The translations under genes and the position numbers were made by a program. A stretch of 64,000 nt of DNA from Spongilla lacustris (taxonomy: Eukaryota; Porifera; Demospongiae; Spongillida; Spongillidae): assembly GCA_949361645.1 (NCBI GenBank), contig OX442415.1, forward strand, positions 24,471,790 through 24,535,789, in the 5' to 3' direction. Positions 37,551 to 48,036 of the stretch are shown here, in pieces (positions within the stretch are counted from its first letter, which is position 1; every line of letters begins with the position of its first letter). The notes beneath the pieces are model-generated. The model had not been told where the DNA came from, did not search any database, and saw only the letters and a list, made by a program, of their open reading frames with translations.

Positions 37551-40500
37551 AAAACACACTAACACACACAATCACACACAAACACACAGGCACACACAGG
37601 CACACATATGCACATTTCTATATACAACACAGACCATTAGTTTATGAGACCCCTGTACATGGGAGTTACGGCGTAGAATTAAATATTATAAGGCAAAAAT
37701 GATATTCTGTCTAAGTCATCTGAGGTGATGAAAATAATACATCTTGTCCTGTACTTAGCACTTTAATTGAAATTGCTGAATAAAAAAATTCCAATCATTT
37801 ATCAGTTACCTTCAGGCCACGGGGACATGAGCATATAGTGGAGGCCATGGGACATGAGCATGTAGTGGAGGCCATGGGACATGAGCATGTAGTGGAGGCC
37901 ATGGGACATGAGCATGTAGTGGAGGCCATGGGACATGAGCATATAGTGGAGGCCATGGGACATGAGCATGTAGTGGATGCCATGGGACATGAGCATGTAG
38001 TGGAGGCCATGGGACATGAGCATGTAGTGGAGGCCATGGGACATGAGCATGTAGTGGAGGCCATGGGACATGAGCATGTAGTGGAGGCCATGGGACATGA
38101 GCATATAGTGGAGGCCATGGGACATGAGCATGTAGTGGAGGCCATGGGACATGAGCATGTAGTGGAGGCCATGGGACATGAGCATGTAGTGGAGGGCATG
38201 GGACATGAGCATATAGTGGAGGCCATGGGACATGAGCATGTAGTGGAGGCCATGGGACATGAGCATGTAGTGGAGGCCATGGGACATGAGCATGTAGTGG
38301 AGGCCATGGGACATGAGCATGTAGCGGAGGCTATGGGACATGAGCATGTCCGGGGTGCTAGGCACAATCACTGTTAGTGGAGGCCATGGGACATGAGCGT
38401 GTAGTGGAGGCCATGGGATACAAGCATGTAGTGGAGGCTATGGGACATGAGCATGTAGTGGAGGCCATGGGACATGAGCACAGACAATAGCATCTGAAGA
38501 TTTTGAGCAGCACATATACAGATATAACATATCAGGCTTTGCTACTACTGTGCTTGAAGTCCTTATGCCCAGGGATAGTAGGGGATGCACACATGATGTT
38601 CTTAATGTCAACTGTAAATGTAAATACAACTGCATTGTGGATCATTAATTGCAAGCACACATTCAGCTGATGTGACAGTAAAGAACCTAGTGGCTGCAAT
38701 ATCAACCTATTCATATTTCGAACCATAGAATTCTACAAAAGAAACCTGAATGCACACATGATGTGCTTAATGTCAACTGTAAATGTAAATACAACTGCAT
38801 TGTGGATCATTAATTGCAAGCACACATTCAGCTGATATGACAGTAAAGAACCTAGTGGCTGCAATATCAACCCATTCATATTTCGAACCATTGAATTCTA
38901 CAAAAGAAACCTGAATTAATGCAAAAACAACCAAATTTGTGCTGCCATCTTGCAGAAGCTATCAGAGCACTGTGCCTTAGCAGCAGGATTTTAAGGAACA
39001 ATTATAAAAGGTGATCTACAAAGTAGACATCTTTGCAATTTGATATTATCCTATTAGTTAGCTGGAAATCATACAATTCTAACTCAGTATGTTACTAAAG
39101 ATTAGTACATATGCATGATTATACATTTAAAAAAATCTAAACGTACGGTAACATAATAAGATGCATCGTTAGTAATAGCACTGTAACAATGCACCTTTTG
39201 TCTCACACAGAAATACACACATTAAATGTTTTCACATACACGTGCACCTTTGAAATGACCACACCCTCCATCATCATACAATCATAATGTACTGAAACAG
39301 TACAACTACATATGTCGTACTTACAATTAACCGTTCTGTCTTGAGATAGAGCATTAAACGCTGAGCATGCAGTACTGTCCAGTTTAAATCCTGTTTACAA
39401 ATCGTACATTAAATAAAATATAACATATCACCACATCACTCACCAATCTTTTCAGCTAGATGTTCAGCACAAGTTACTTCAACCACCGCTAGCAGTGCCT
39501 TGGCTAGCTTGCCATATGTGGCATTGACGTCTTGATCAAGCCACTTACTGAGCATCTCTAGCTTTTGCCTATTGTGATCTTGTGGGTGATCTGTAGAAAT
39601 GACTTTCAGGCAGTACTTTTCCAGACCCAACTGCAATCCAACTCCATACCAGTCTGAGATTTTCAATGTATGAATATTTTTCAAAACTGGTTTTTGATCT
39701 GCAGTGTATGTCAAAGTAGTTGCACAATACTAATCACTTTCACTACTACACGTAAATAGCAGAAATCACACCTTGGTGTTCATTTTTACTGCCACAATTT
39801 TTACTGCCACAATTCTTACTCCCTAAGTTACAGCATACCTTGAATAGATACAGTATTTGATGAACCAAACGAAGCATCTACAATTGTAGCTGGAGCTAGA
39901 AAAGAACAAGCAACATATATACAAATTTAGATGAATTTGCATATGCAACCGGTTGTTAAAACACTTTGCCCACAAGTCCACAACCTTCAACAGACCGTGC
40001 GTATATAACCTGAAGTAAGAGTCACGCTTGGGTACAACTGCTACCAAGCATGTATATAGATAGATGTCGTTATAACACTATTTCCTATAATAAAAATAAG
40101 CTATACGGCTATATGTGTACTTCTTGACTCATACCGGTGCCCAAGTGTGCTACACAGATAGCATTACGTTCAACAATTTATCCAAACAACCCGTGAGGCA
40201 TTGTGTAACAAGAACCTCAATAATGATCCTTGTACTGAATGCATGCATGCATGCAAAATGTAACATGAAATTAACAGACTAAAATATTAATGCATTTCGA
40301 TATGAAATTTAAAAATTCCATATAGCAGTGATACGACTTTCACCCATTATCGTAATTAGTGGGCGCTCATACGTTGGATTCAAGCAAAGGGCCGCGGCTG
40401 TACTTCAGTTTACTACCCCCCCTTTTAAACATTAACATTGTGTTAAACTGATGAATACAAAGGGTACATCGTAAATATCTATGGGTACATCTACTCTAAC

Positions 40501-43500
40501 CTTTATGATTCAGATGAATAAAAAGGGTATGTCGAGACTATATTAACAAAATAGCCCACAAGGTTACCCAAGTTACTGTCCAATATACTGATTTTTGCGC
40601 TCCACAGCAGGAAGGAGAGTGTTATATGTTAGCAACTTCACACCTCCATGCTAATATGCATGTACTGTTAAAAAAAAAATCGATCTAATTCCCTGAACAA
40701 AAATTGTTGTAATTAATGTCTACGAGTCACAAATGAGCTGAAAACAAGCGTATAGCCCTGACATACATGAGCACATCCCACCTGTATTCAATAAGTGGAG
40801 CAGCAAAATGGGAGGATGAAAATACGGTGATGAATTCCTTTTTGAATATGCAAATACCTCAATTCAATAAACACAATGTTGTGTGTACATGTAAATGTTT
40901 CCAAAAATGCTAACTAAAAAGAGAGATTGAGATTGATCCCCAACACACCCCTGCCATTAATGACAGTTTTTCATGGCAGTGTTTCAGAAACCATTGCAGT
41001 TATAAAAAACACCGGCAAATTTGGTAGCATATTATGGCACACATGCTAGTTTCCTTGGAGCGTTTTACACGTATGGCTACCATGCATAATGTACTTCAAA
41101 TAATAGTATGCATTTTAACTATTCATATAGCACATACCTGAATCAAGTGGTTCCTCAATCTGCAAGTTAAAATAAAATTAAACATTTAATATTTGCAAAT
41201 ATCGGTTTCTGAGAAAAATACTTCCTTATCTTTATGACAAGGTACAGGTCAGCTTCCTAATCTTATTTGGACACACAAGATCTAGTCATGTTTTTTTAAG
41301 ATGGAAAAGGGTTCTCAATAATTGAAGTTTGCTGTTCACATTCATTTTGTTTGGGCTATTCAATTAAAGTTTCCATGATATAAAATGATGATGAATTCAT
41401 TTTCCTTCGTGAAATGGTTTGATATTATGTACCATTCGATCTCTATTTTATGCATATGAAATATATATGTCTTCAAAATATGCATGCACGTGGAACCTCA
41501 CCTCTGAAGGTTTGCCATCTGTCTCATTTGTATCTTTTGCTGTTGGGAATGTGATTATGTAAATAATATGTATACATAAAGATATATGTGTACATGACTT
41601 AAAAACTGTCTTTCAAGGATTGAAATATGTGCCATTGAACATATCAAAATTGGGCAGTAAGTTCATGTAGCCAAATGATGCATGGATAAATAATAATATT
41701 AGACGTAAATCATGGAATTTGAAATGGATACAATGACTTTATCCAAGGAAATGATATTATAGGGAAATATTATCAAATTCAGGAGACAAAGCACTTTTTT
41801 TTGGTGCAGGCACATGAATAGGGGACACTGTGTGCTTTGCATACACTAAACAGAGGGCGTATGGCCTTGTGTATGCAAGTGGTATGTATGAAATGGCAGG
41901 AGCAATAAAATATTACATGTAAAAGTATATACTAATACTGAAAATTGTAGAACTACTTGTAAAGGGTGCAAAGAGGTATCTACATACTACATATTAATGA
42001 TCTCTATTCATACATAGCCAAATAGCACGATGTACCAGTATCGCGCTGAGTGCATTGAAGATCTGCATTGATGTCAACCTGCAGGTACAAAAACACTAAA
42101 TGTAGTAAGCTGTAACTGTACCTCTCCACCTGTTGTAGTCGATATTTCTTCCTTTGCCCTATTGTTCAAGGAAGAGGCACTGTATTATAGTCACTGTGAT
42201 TCCTTTAAAAATGCCTCGACTAATTGTTATTTAATGCTTGTCCTCCTCGCTATTATTATGGATTAAATCTATACATGATATGAATGCAGCAAATTTATGT
42301 AGATATGTCTAAATAGAACTATGTGTACCTCGATTCCATTTCAAAATGACGATGCTGACGAATATACCCATAATAAGAATAAAAGCAATGCCTCCAATAG
42401 TGACACCAGCAATCAGTCCATTGCCTGTAGAAGGTGATGCACATGTGCTTCTGAACATTCCACACCAAATATAGTAAGGACAAATTATCTACATAAAACT
42501 GACTATAATAGAGTACATCAAATGTATTCGTTAATCAATATATGTACAATATTTAGAATTGTAGGATATAAAGGTGCCTAATGATGATTGTCAACTTATG
42601 ATAGCAATCAGCATTTTCAATAGTATAAGGAGAATGCGCTGTATTGGAGTATGCTGAAATATATTACTGCATACTGGGCTATGCAATTTTTTCCTACATG
42701 TATTACATAGTGTTTCTTTACATTATGATTGACAACAATAACCACTGATACAAATGTCAAAATAAAAATTGTCAGCAATTATCCTGTACCACACAACGTG
42801 ATGCATGGTACAGTGTGCACAGGTGTGCACACTGTATCTAAAAAGAATCAGTGCTTTGTATACACTAATCTAATTAAGATGATCCAAGATGAGTGAGGTA
42901 CATAGGCCTTAATGCCCTCCATCATCATTGTGATTTACTATTTTATATCATGTTTCCCTGATGCAAAATTCAATTTAAAGTGCCAATAAAAGTAAAGTGT
43001 GAACGTGTGTTCACACTTTACTTAAGCCTAATTAAGTTAGTCATAAATTAGCCTCGTCCCCAGGCCCTGTTTTATTAAAGTTACGGGGGGAAAACAGGGC
43101 CTGGTAGACACTGCCAGGGTCCTAGCGCGCATGCGCTACTTTGTCCCAGAATACCGGAGGTAACCGTAATTTCCTTTTGGAAACTATTCCGTATACTCGT
43201 CTGATTTCGCGATGGCGTATTCTGCTCGTCTGATTTCGCTCGTTAAGACACGATAAAGAATAAACCACCGCTTTTCGGAACCCAACAGAATTCAATACAC
43301 CATCGCGAAATCAGACGAGTATACGGAATGGTTTCCAAAAGGAAATTACGGTTACCCAGGTATTCTGGGACAAACTAGCGCATGCGCGCTAGGACCCTGG
43401 CAGTGTTTACCAGGCCCTGTTCCCCCCCCCCCCCCCCCCCGTAACTTTAATAAAACAGGGCCTGGGGACGAGGCTAGTCATAAATAAACTATAAATTAAA

Positions 43501-44664
43501 CCACATATTACCAATGTTGTCAGGTGATAGTGTAATGCAATTGTTAACTTGAACTTACATTCCATCCGGTGATTACATACAAGGAGAGTTAAGTCTCGTT
43601 TTCTGGTTGAAATTCTTCACAAACAACTCTTTCATGAAGCCCTCAAATCACCATTAGGACTTAATAATTTCAAATAATATTAAAGCGACATATCAAAACC
43701 ACCTTTGGGTATGTTATATAAAAACCTTGACCTAATCTGATCTTCCTTAGTTGTGTAAGACAATGAGGAAATTATGCAGTAAAGTGTGCACACCTGTTCA
43801 CAGTTCGGATGCAAATAGACAATATATAAGAACCGCGATGAAATAAAATGGCTCTGCGAGGTCCATAGCTTGTTGCATTCCCTCTCATGATCATTCACGA
43901 TGTCTCCTATTCGAGCGGGGTATTCCGGGTCCAGCTGGATTTGTTAGCGGATTAGCCGACTGTTCCCCCGTCTAGCTGGGCTTAGTTTAACTTAGGTTTA
44001 GCAGTATGTATGGTAAGTTTACAAATCACAAAATTAGGGGCGTTATTAGCGAGTAGGCCTTTGTCAATTCCCTATACTATTCGAGGAGCCAGCTTTCTTG
44101 TGGTTATTAGTGACTTCTTGTGGAAGTCGCTAATAACGCCCCCAATTTTGTGATTTATAAACTTACCATACATTATTACTGCTAAACCTAAGCTAAACTA
44201 AGCCCAGCTCGACGGGGGAACAGTCGGCTGATCCGCTAACAAATCCAGCTACACCCGGAATATGGATGGGCGGAATAACTTGAAATAGGAGGCATCGTGA
44301 ATGAGAGGCCACAGGGAATGCAACAAGCTGTGAACCTCGCAGAGCCATTTTATTTCATCGCTGTTCTTATACGTGTAGACTTGTAGTATCGACATACCCT
44401 TTTTATTCATATGAATCATAAAGGTTAGCGTAGATGTACCCATAGATATTTACGATGTACCCTTTGTATTCATCAGTTTAACATGGTGTTAACGTTTAAA
44501 AGGGGGGGGGGGGGGGGTGGAGGGGGGGGGGGGGGGGTAGTAAACTGAAGTACACACTACAGTCATAGAATGCAGTCACGATCATTTCAATATATTTGAA
44601 TTTTGTACAACACAGTGCATTACGTCGTACCTTCTTCGAGGTCCTCTCTGATTCGTCTCGCCAT
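29028..44664 (-). CDS. Gene B: DEATH-NACHT-LRR-kelch receptor with optional TM cassette
   Basis: Proposed exons (minus): 44664-44631 start; 39895-39839, 39698-39444, 39390-39325 DEATH; 36922-36717 linker; 35167-34348 NACHT; 34232-33669, 33458-33294, 32653-32486, 32434-32286 LRR; 30723-30141, 29871-29702, 29583-29374, 29306-29028 kelch. All borders are GT/AG and the sum is 3,726 nt (1,242 codons including stop). Adding the cassette exons 42424-42329, 42219-42195, 42158-42122, 42078-42036, 41539-41502 and 41159-41138 adds 261 nt, also in frame. Gene B is thus predicted to give a cytosolic NLR and, if the cassette is used, a membrane-anchored one without Ig/FN3 domains. It is the uninterrupted member of the pair. 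The first exon and the kelch linkage are the weakest points. Confidence 0.55.
31292..31376. repeat. (TG)n microsatellite in LRR-kelch intron of gene B
   Basis: About 40 TG units, near perfect. The open frame read through it (31069-31395 minus) is not a reliable exon because its phase does not match the upstream LRR exon. Confidence 0.95.
32286..34232 (-). CDS. Gene B post-NACHT helices and LRR exons
   Basis: Exon 34232-33669 (564 nt, same length as in A) contains FVHLTVQEFLAAYHISLL and RLESCNISDDALSML. Exons 33458-33294 (TLWIEECNVDDKDVTYI), 32653-32486 (CSIGHTGLDAMFKALVHNK) and 32434-32286 (KKLLLHRCGVNPED) are ribonuclease-inhibitor-type LRRs. The last leaves in phase 0 at CACAG|GTACTG, the same phase and place as in gene A; read-through would stop after about a dozen codons. 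The conserved donor in both paralogs argues that a further exon follows. Confidence 0.88.
34348..36922 (-). CDS. Gene B linker and NACHT domain
   Basis: Exon 36922-36717 carries KWPEMGSNEYINLTIHKL, the pre-NACHT linker. Exon 35167-34348 (820 nt, no break) has Walker A CIITGAPGVGKSCYAW, Walker B CLLIFDGFDEFP, sensor ASLIITTRSNATKE, the block YPNIRSFMCFPLLCAIV and winged-helix residues to KNL. The key nucleotide-binding residues are intact, so this domain should be active as an ATP/GTP switch, unlike its neighbour in gene A. Residue identity to gene A over this exon looks like about two thirds. Confidence 0.9.
35285..35395. mobile_element. Small palindromic element in gene B intron
   Basis: Words AGTGCCAGAAGGGGGGATTC and their reverse complements alternate around a 17-bp poly-C run, and GGCACTTAGAA closes the right side. 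Likely a short non-autonomous foldback. Confidence 0.5.
37511..37549. repeat. (CA)n microsatellite
   Basis: About 19 CA units inside a longer A/C-rich stretch (37445-37610) in a gene B intron. Confidence 0.9.
37835..38478. repeat. 27-bp minisatellite in gene B intron
   Basis: About 24 copies of GTGGAGGCCATGGGACATGAGCATGTA-type units (27 bp), very homogeneous except for an interruption at about 38347-38375. The unit is nine codons and has stop-free frames on both strands, so long open frames appear on plus and minus. They are artefacts of periodicity. It sits in the intron between the DEATH bridge exon and the linker exon. Confidence 0.95.
38582..38915. repeat. Two-copy ~168-bp tandem duplication
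   Basis: The block from GATGCACACATGATGT through TTCTACAAAAGAAACCTGAA occurs twice in direct orientation with only a few differences. Intronic in gene B. Confidence 0.9.
39325..39895 (-). CDS. Gene B DEATH domain exons
   Basis: Exon 39895-39839 gives a flexible leader (PATIVDASFGSSNTVSIQ). Exon 39698-39444 carries the domain: ISDWYGVGLQLGLEKYCLKV, then EMLSKWLDQD, YGKLAKALLAVVE and HLAEKIG. The spaced Trp, LGL, ML-WL, L-KAL and LA-KI pattern is that of the Death fold, which recruits partners by homotypic contact. Exon 39390-39325 (FKLDSTACSAFNALSQDRTV) bridges to the NLR linker. All three are phase 1-1. Gene A has no equivalent; in A the TM tail occupies this position. Confidence 0.85.
41138..42424 (-). 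CDS. Gene B copy of the TM/tail exon cassette
   Basis: Six exons copied from gene A. The TM exon differs by three bases, giving two synonymous changes and one Ile to Val. The micro-exon is 25 nt (23 in A) and then joins the full 37-nt exon (30 nt in A), so the frame is kept in both genes by different combinations. In 41539-41502 the acceptor moved from CCCAG to CCAACAG, trimming exactly one codon. These are the changes expected if the cassette is still read. No Ig, FN3 or signal-peptide exon is seen upstream of it, so any membrane form would lack that ectodomain. Confidence 0.5.
43049..43476. mobile_element. 428-bp MITE with 9-bp target duplication (MULE-like)
   Basis: Termini TAGCCTCGTCCCCAGGCCCT and its inverse; long inverted arms with GCGCATGCGC near a quarter of the length and an expanded poly-C in the right arm. 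Flanked on both sides by GTCATAAAT (43040-43048 and 43477-43485). A related copy is at 60653-61097. The 9-bp duplication and long arms point to the Mutator-like superfamily (inference). Confidence 0.85.
43826..44370. mobile_element. Foldback element (~545 bp)
   Basis: ATAAGAACCGCGATGAAATA at the left is mirrored by TATTTCATCGCTGTTCTTAT at the right. The arms pair over about 240 bp each around a loop near 44064-44128. It lies immediately inside the right arm of the 40399-44554 element. Confidence 0.8.
44631..44664 (-). CDS. Gene B candidate first exon
   Basis: ATG at 44664 gives MARRIREDLEE and stops in phase 1 at GAAG|GTACGA. Its phase fits both the first DEATH exon (giving EEAPATIVDA) and the duplicated TM exon (giving EEGNGLIAG). 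A purine is not at -3 and the exon is only 34 nt, so the call rests on phase compatibility and position just outside the inverted-repeat element. A more distal start beyond the window is possible. Confidence 0.35.
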
Positions 44665-45898
44665 GATAATAAACTGTGCAAAACTGTGCGTATAATATTC
44701 ACATGAGCTTTTTTAAAAATATAATACACACGCATAATTATATTATAATGATGTATGACAAGCTAGGGGTGTTAAAAGTCACTTCTATTGAGAGATACAA
44801 TTGAGTTCACACGTGAAAAGGAAGTTCAGGGTAAAGGTGTTCACCCCTTTTAATATTTCCCACTACACAAACAAGATTGTTATCGATATAGGGCACCTCA
44901 CAGCCCATTATAGTTTTATTTTTTGGAGTAACACATATACATGCCTTTGGGTTACTTTCTTTCAGGGTTAACAAAAGTTAGGCCAGGCTCTGGCCTGAAG
45001 CCTGATAGGTTGACCTGGCAGGCCGGACAAAATACAATAATGATTATTGATTTCAAGCCAGAAAGAGGGAGAAATATGCTCTGCTGTGCAAGTCCAGATC
45101 CCACCATTTTGTCACAATTGCAATTGAGACCTCTGGTACCCTTGGCCATGATGCTCTCAGTTTACTCACTGATATCAGCAGGCGTCAGCAGAGCATCACT
45201 CATGACCACCAGTCCCTTTCATTTCATCTCCAGAGAGTGTCCACTGCACTACAGCAGGGCAATGCTGCCTCAATAATGGGTCATGTTAGTACCAAAAGTA
45301 GCGTGTAACGTCCCGTACTTTAGTTTAGTAATCATGATTACATTTCAAGTTACTGAACAATTACTGTACGCTTTGAATACATACAGCGTCAGTAGTCTAG
45401 GTACTGCCCTTGTGTCTTGTACAAACCCAGACCTCTAGAGGGGTTTATAACACGGATGAGCGTGTAAGGTACCGGCAACGTTAATGTCGCAGGCAATCCT
45501 GTAATACTAATAGGTAGAATTCAATGTACTCTAGGTATGATGGAATCTAGATTACACGGTATCTGGCCTTGGGTAGCACGAACTCTAGCGTGCACCACTC
45601 CTGGAGGTAAGGTGTACTCAACATTCCATGTTACCCAAACAACCCGGGTAAGGTGTACTCAGTCAGGTAACATAATCTACGGATGGACTGGAAATTTGGA
45701 ATTGGTACAATATTTTTTTTTTTTAAATTAGTGCATGAATTAATTATAACTGATCGCAACCTGCAAAGAGCATCTCAACCACGTGCATGATGCTCTGGAA
45801 ATATTTCTAAATGGCAGATACAGGCAATGGAGAAAGGAATGAAACAGTAGATAATGGGATGAATGAAGGAGAGAAAGACGTAGAAGATGCTGACACCA
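44665..45898. other. No recognisable gene
   Basis: Region upstream of gene B's candidate start. It holds short open frames on both strands (around 44941-45276) that are antisense to each other and a repeated AAGGTGTACTCA word. A promoter would be expected in the first few hundred bases, but no element is clear enough to name. Confidence 0.35.
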
Positions 45899-46061
45899 CA
45901 GGGGCGGATCCAGTCATCCAGGATTTAGGAGCGGGGGGGGGGGGGGGGGGGGGGGGCAAGGTGATATAAGTGCAAGGGCGTGGCAAAACACGCCTACCAC
46001 CAGCAAGGGGGTATGGTGGAGCGCTGTAAGCTCCCCCAAGCCGCTCTGCAAATTTTGCACT

Positions 46062-48036
46062 TTTAATGTCTAATGTCCTGGGCGTACTTCGCGGGGTACG
46101 TTTGTACATCGTGGGGTACGCGAAACAAAGTTTTTTGCGTTCCGCCATTTCAGCATTCTAGTGAAGTTCGACTGTTTTGCCACGTTGTATAAGTCCTTAT
46201 CTGTTTGGACCGAAGCTTTGAAGGCCAAAGCGGCAAAGCCCTTCCTTTACTCTTATAGCAACGCACGGTTTTCAATCTGTTCCCTTACGCGTGTTACGCG
46301 CGATACCGGTTACCTGGTACCTCTGCTATGATGCGTTGCTGTAAGAGCAGCTAGGGGAAGGGCTTAAGCCTTCTAAGCTTCGGCCCAAACAGATAAGGAC
46401 TTATACAACGTGGCAAAACAGTCGAACTTATATAGAATGCTGAAATGGCGGAACGCTTTGTTTCGCGTACGGCGTACCCCACGATGTACAAACGTACCCC
46501 GCGGAGTATACAGTGGAAACCATCACACTTGCTCCTATAATTTTTTTGTACTGTTATTTTGTTCACTTGAATATATTTCAATAACAATGAGATCAAATGG
46601 AAATCTGACAACGCAGGTATAGTGTACAACTATTTTTCAATATATACTGAAAGTTAAAAAGCATCACGTGACTATTTACTTTTGTTATTAACACTTGTTG
46701 TGACCCCAGTACAAAAAAAATTGTGAACATAATTCCTCCTCCTGTAGGCAATAGATCTTGACCATATTCGCAATGCATCTAAAGAACAAGCATTAGCAAC
46801 CTTTGGCCGAGTCGGTTTTTAAGTCCGGTAAATAGTTACGGTATTATCGAGCTAGGTATGCGTTTTTAGCTCGTAAAAGCTTAGCGATGCTATTTCGTAG
46901 TACGCTCTCACTGGACTGCTATATTTCGCTTCCGAGTCGTCACATGTTAGATCTATCGCGAAATCGTACTTGGGAGGCAATAGACCCTTCTTTGCCGTTA
47001 AAAAAGTGCCATCAGAGCTGAGTACCTGAAAACCTCCGCCATATCGCGATGAATTACATTTGAAACGTCATCATTTCGTCATTTTGTATCGTGAATATAT
47101 TTATAATGTGACGATAATACGAATGGATGCAAGGGATTGTGAAAATGGTTCTTAACCTAGCGATGCTGCATCTTGCAGCCACTCACGGCGAACGTTTAGT
47201 AAATCAGTAGCATCAAATTGGGAAGCTTTATGGACCATCAAGACATTCGCCAAGGCTAGCGTTCTATCACCCAAAGCTTCGAATCCTAGATGGCAGCTTC
47301 CAAATAGCTAATTGGGTACGCTTCCCTTCCAGCTTTAGAGTTGCCTCTTGCTTTTTGACGTTTCTTGTAACCTGCCCAATTTGATGCTATATTATCTCTG
47401 CCGATACGTCACATTATAAATATATTCACGATACAAAATGATGCAATGATGACGTTTCAAATGTAATTCATCGCGATATGGCGGAGGTTTTCAGGTACTC
47501 AGCTCTGATGGCACTTTTTTAACGGCAAAGAAGGGTCTATTGCCTCCCAAGTACGATTTCGCGATAGATCTAACATGTGACGACTCGGAAGCGAAATATA
47601 GCAGTCCAGTGAGAGCGTACTACGAAATAGCATCGCTAAGCTTTTACGAGCTAAAAACGCATATCTAGCTCGATAATACCGTAACTATTTACCGGACTTA
47701 AAAACCGACTCGGCCAAAGGTTGCTAATGCTTGTTCTTTAGATATATTGCGAATATGGTCAAGATCTATTGCCTACAGGAGAAGGAATTATGCTCACAAT
47801 TTTTTTTGTACTGGGGTCACAACAAGTGTTAATAACAAAAGTAAATAGTCACGTGATGCTTTTTAACTTTCAGTATATATTGAAAAATAGTTGTACACTA
47901 TACCTGCCTTGTCAGATTTTCATTTGATCTCATTGTTATTGAAATATATTCAAGTGAACAAAATAACAGTACAAAAAAATTATAGGAGCAAGTGTGATGG
48001 TTTCCACTGTACATATACGTCCATGACATTAGACAT
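46062..48036. mobile_element. Foldback element split by a later insertion
   Basis: The arm TAATGTCTAATGTCCTGGGC...GTTTTGCCACGTTG (46062-46265) pairs with 46330-46508 and, after the 1.5-kb insertion, with 48012-48036 (CGTCCATGACATTAGACATTA). The broken right arm shows that the inner element came later. Confidence 0.7.
46511..48009. mobile_element. 1.5-kb foldback with TA duplication
   Basis: Termini CAGTGGAAACCATCACACTT and its inverse, flanked by TA on both sides. Arms of about 600 bp (46511-47113 and 47407-48009) pair with few differences around a 293-bp spacer. TA plus CAGT ends suggest a Tc1/mariner-type non-autonomous element (inference). No transposase frame. Confidence 0.85.

Larger units (their letters stand above)
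40399..44554. mobile_element. Inverted-repeat element carrying the TM cassette
   Basis: Left arm 40399-40539 begins TGTACTTCAGTTTACTACCC and matches the reverse complement of 44382-44554 over about 140 bp, the right arm being longer through expanded poly-G runs. Between them lie the copied gene A segment (40555-42690), unknown sequence, a MITE (43049-43476) and a second foldback (43826-44370). I see no transposase and no convincing target duplication. The layout is that of a non-autonomous DNA element that has captured host exons. Direct: the inverted arms and the copied segment. Inferred: the capture event. Confidence 0.7.

Noticed and set aside
37795..38377. Three long overlapping open frames of about 180-190 residues on both strands
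   Set aside because: They are read through a 27-bp tandem repeat whose unit is nine codons without stops; no exon context or protein family.
37835..38478. CRISPR-like array
   Set aside because: The repeat units are contiguous with no unique spacers, the sequence is eukaryotic, and there are no cas genes.
43500..43660. Upstream ectodomain exon for gene B
   Set aside because: A GTAAGT follows GGATGGAAT, but the frame before it contains stops and shows no Ig or FN3 features.
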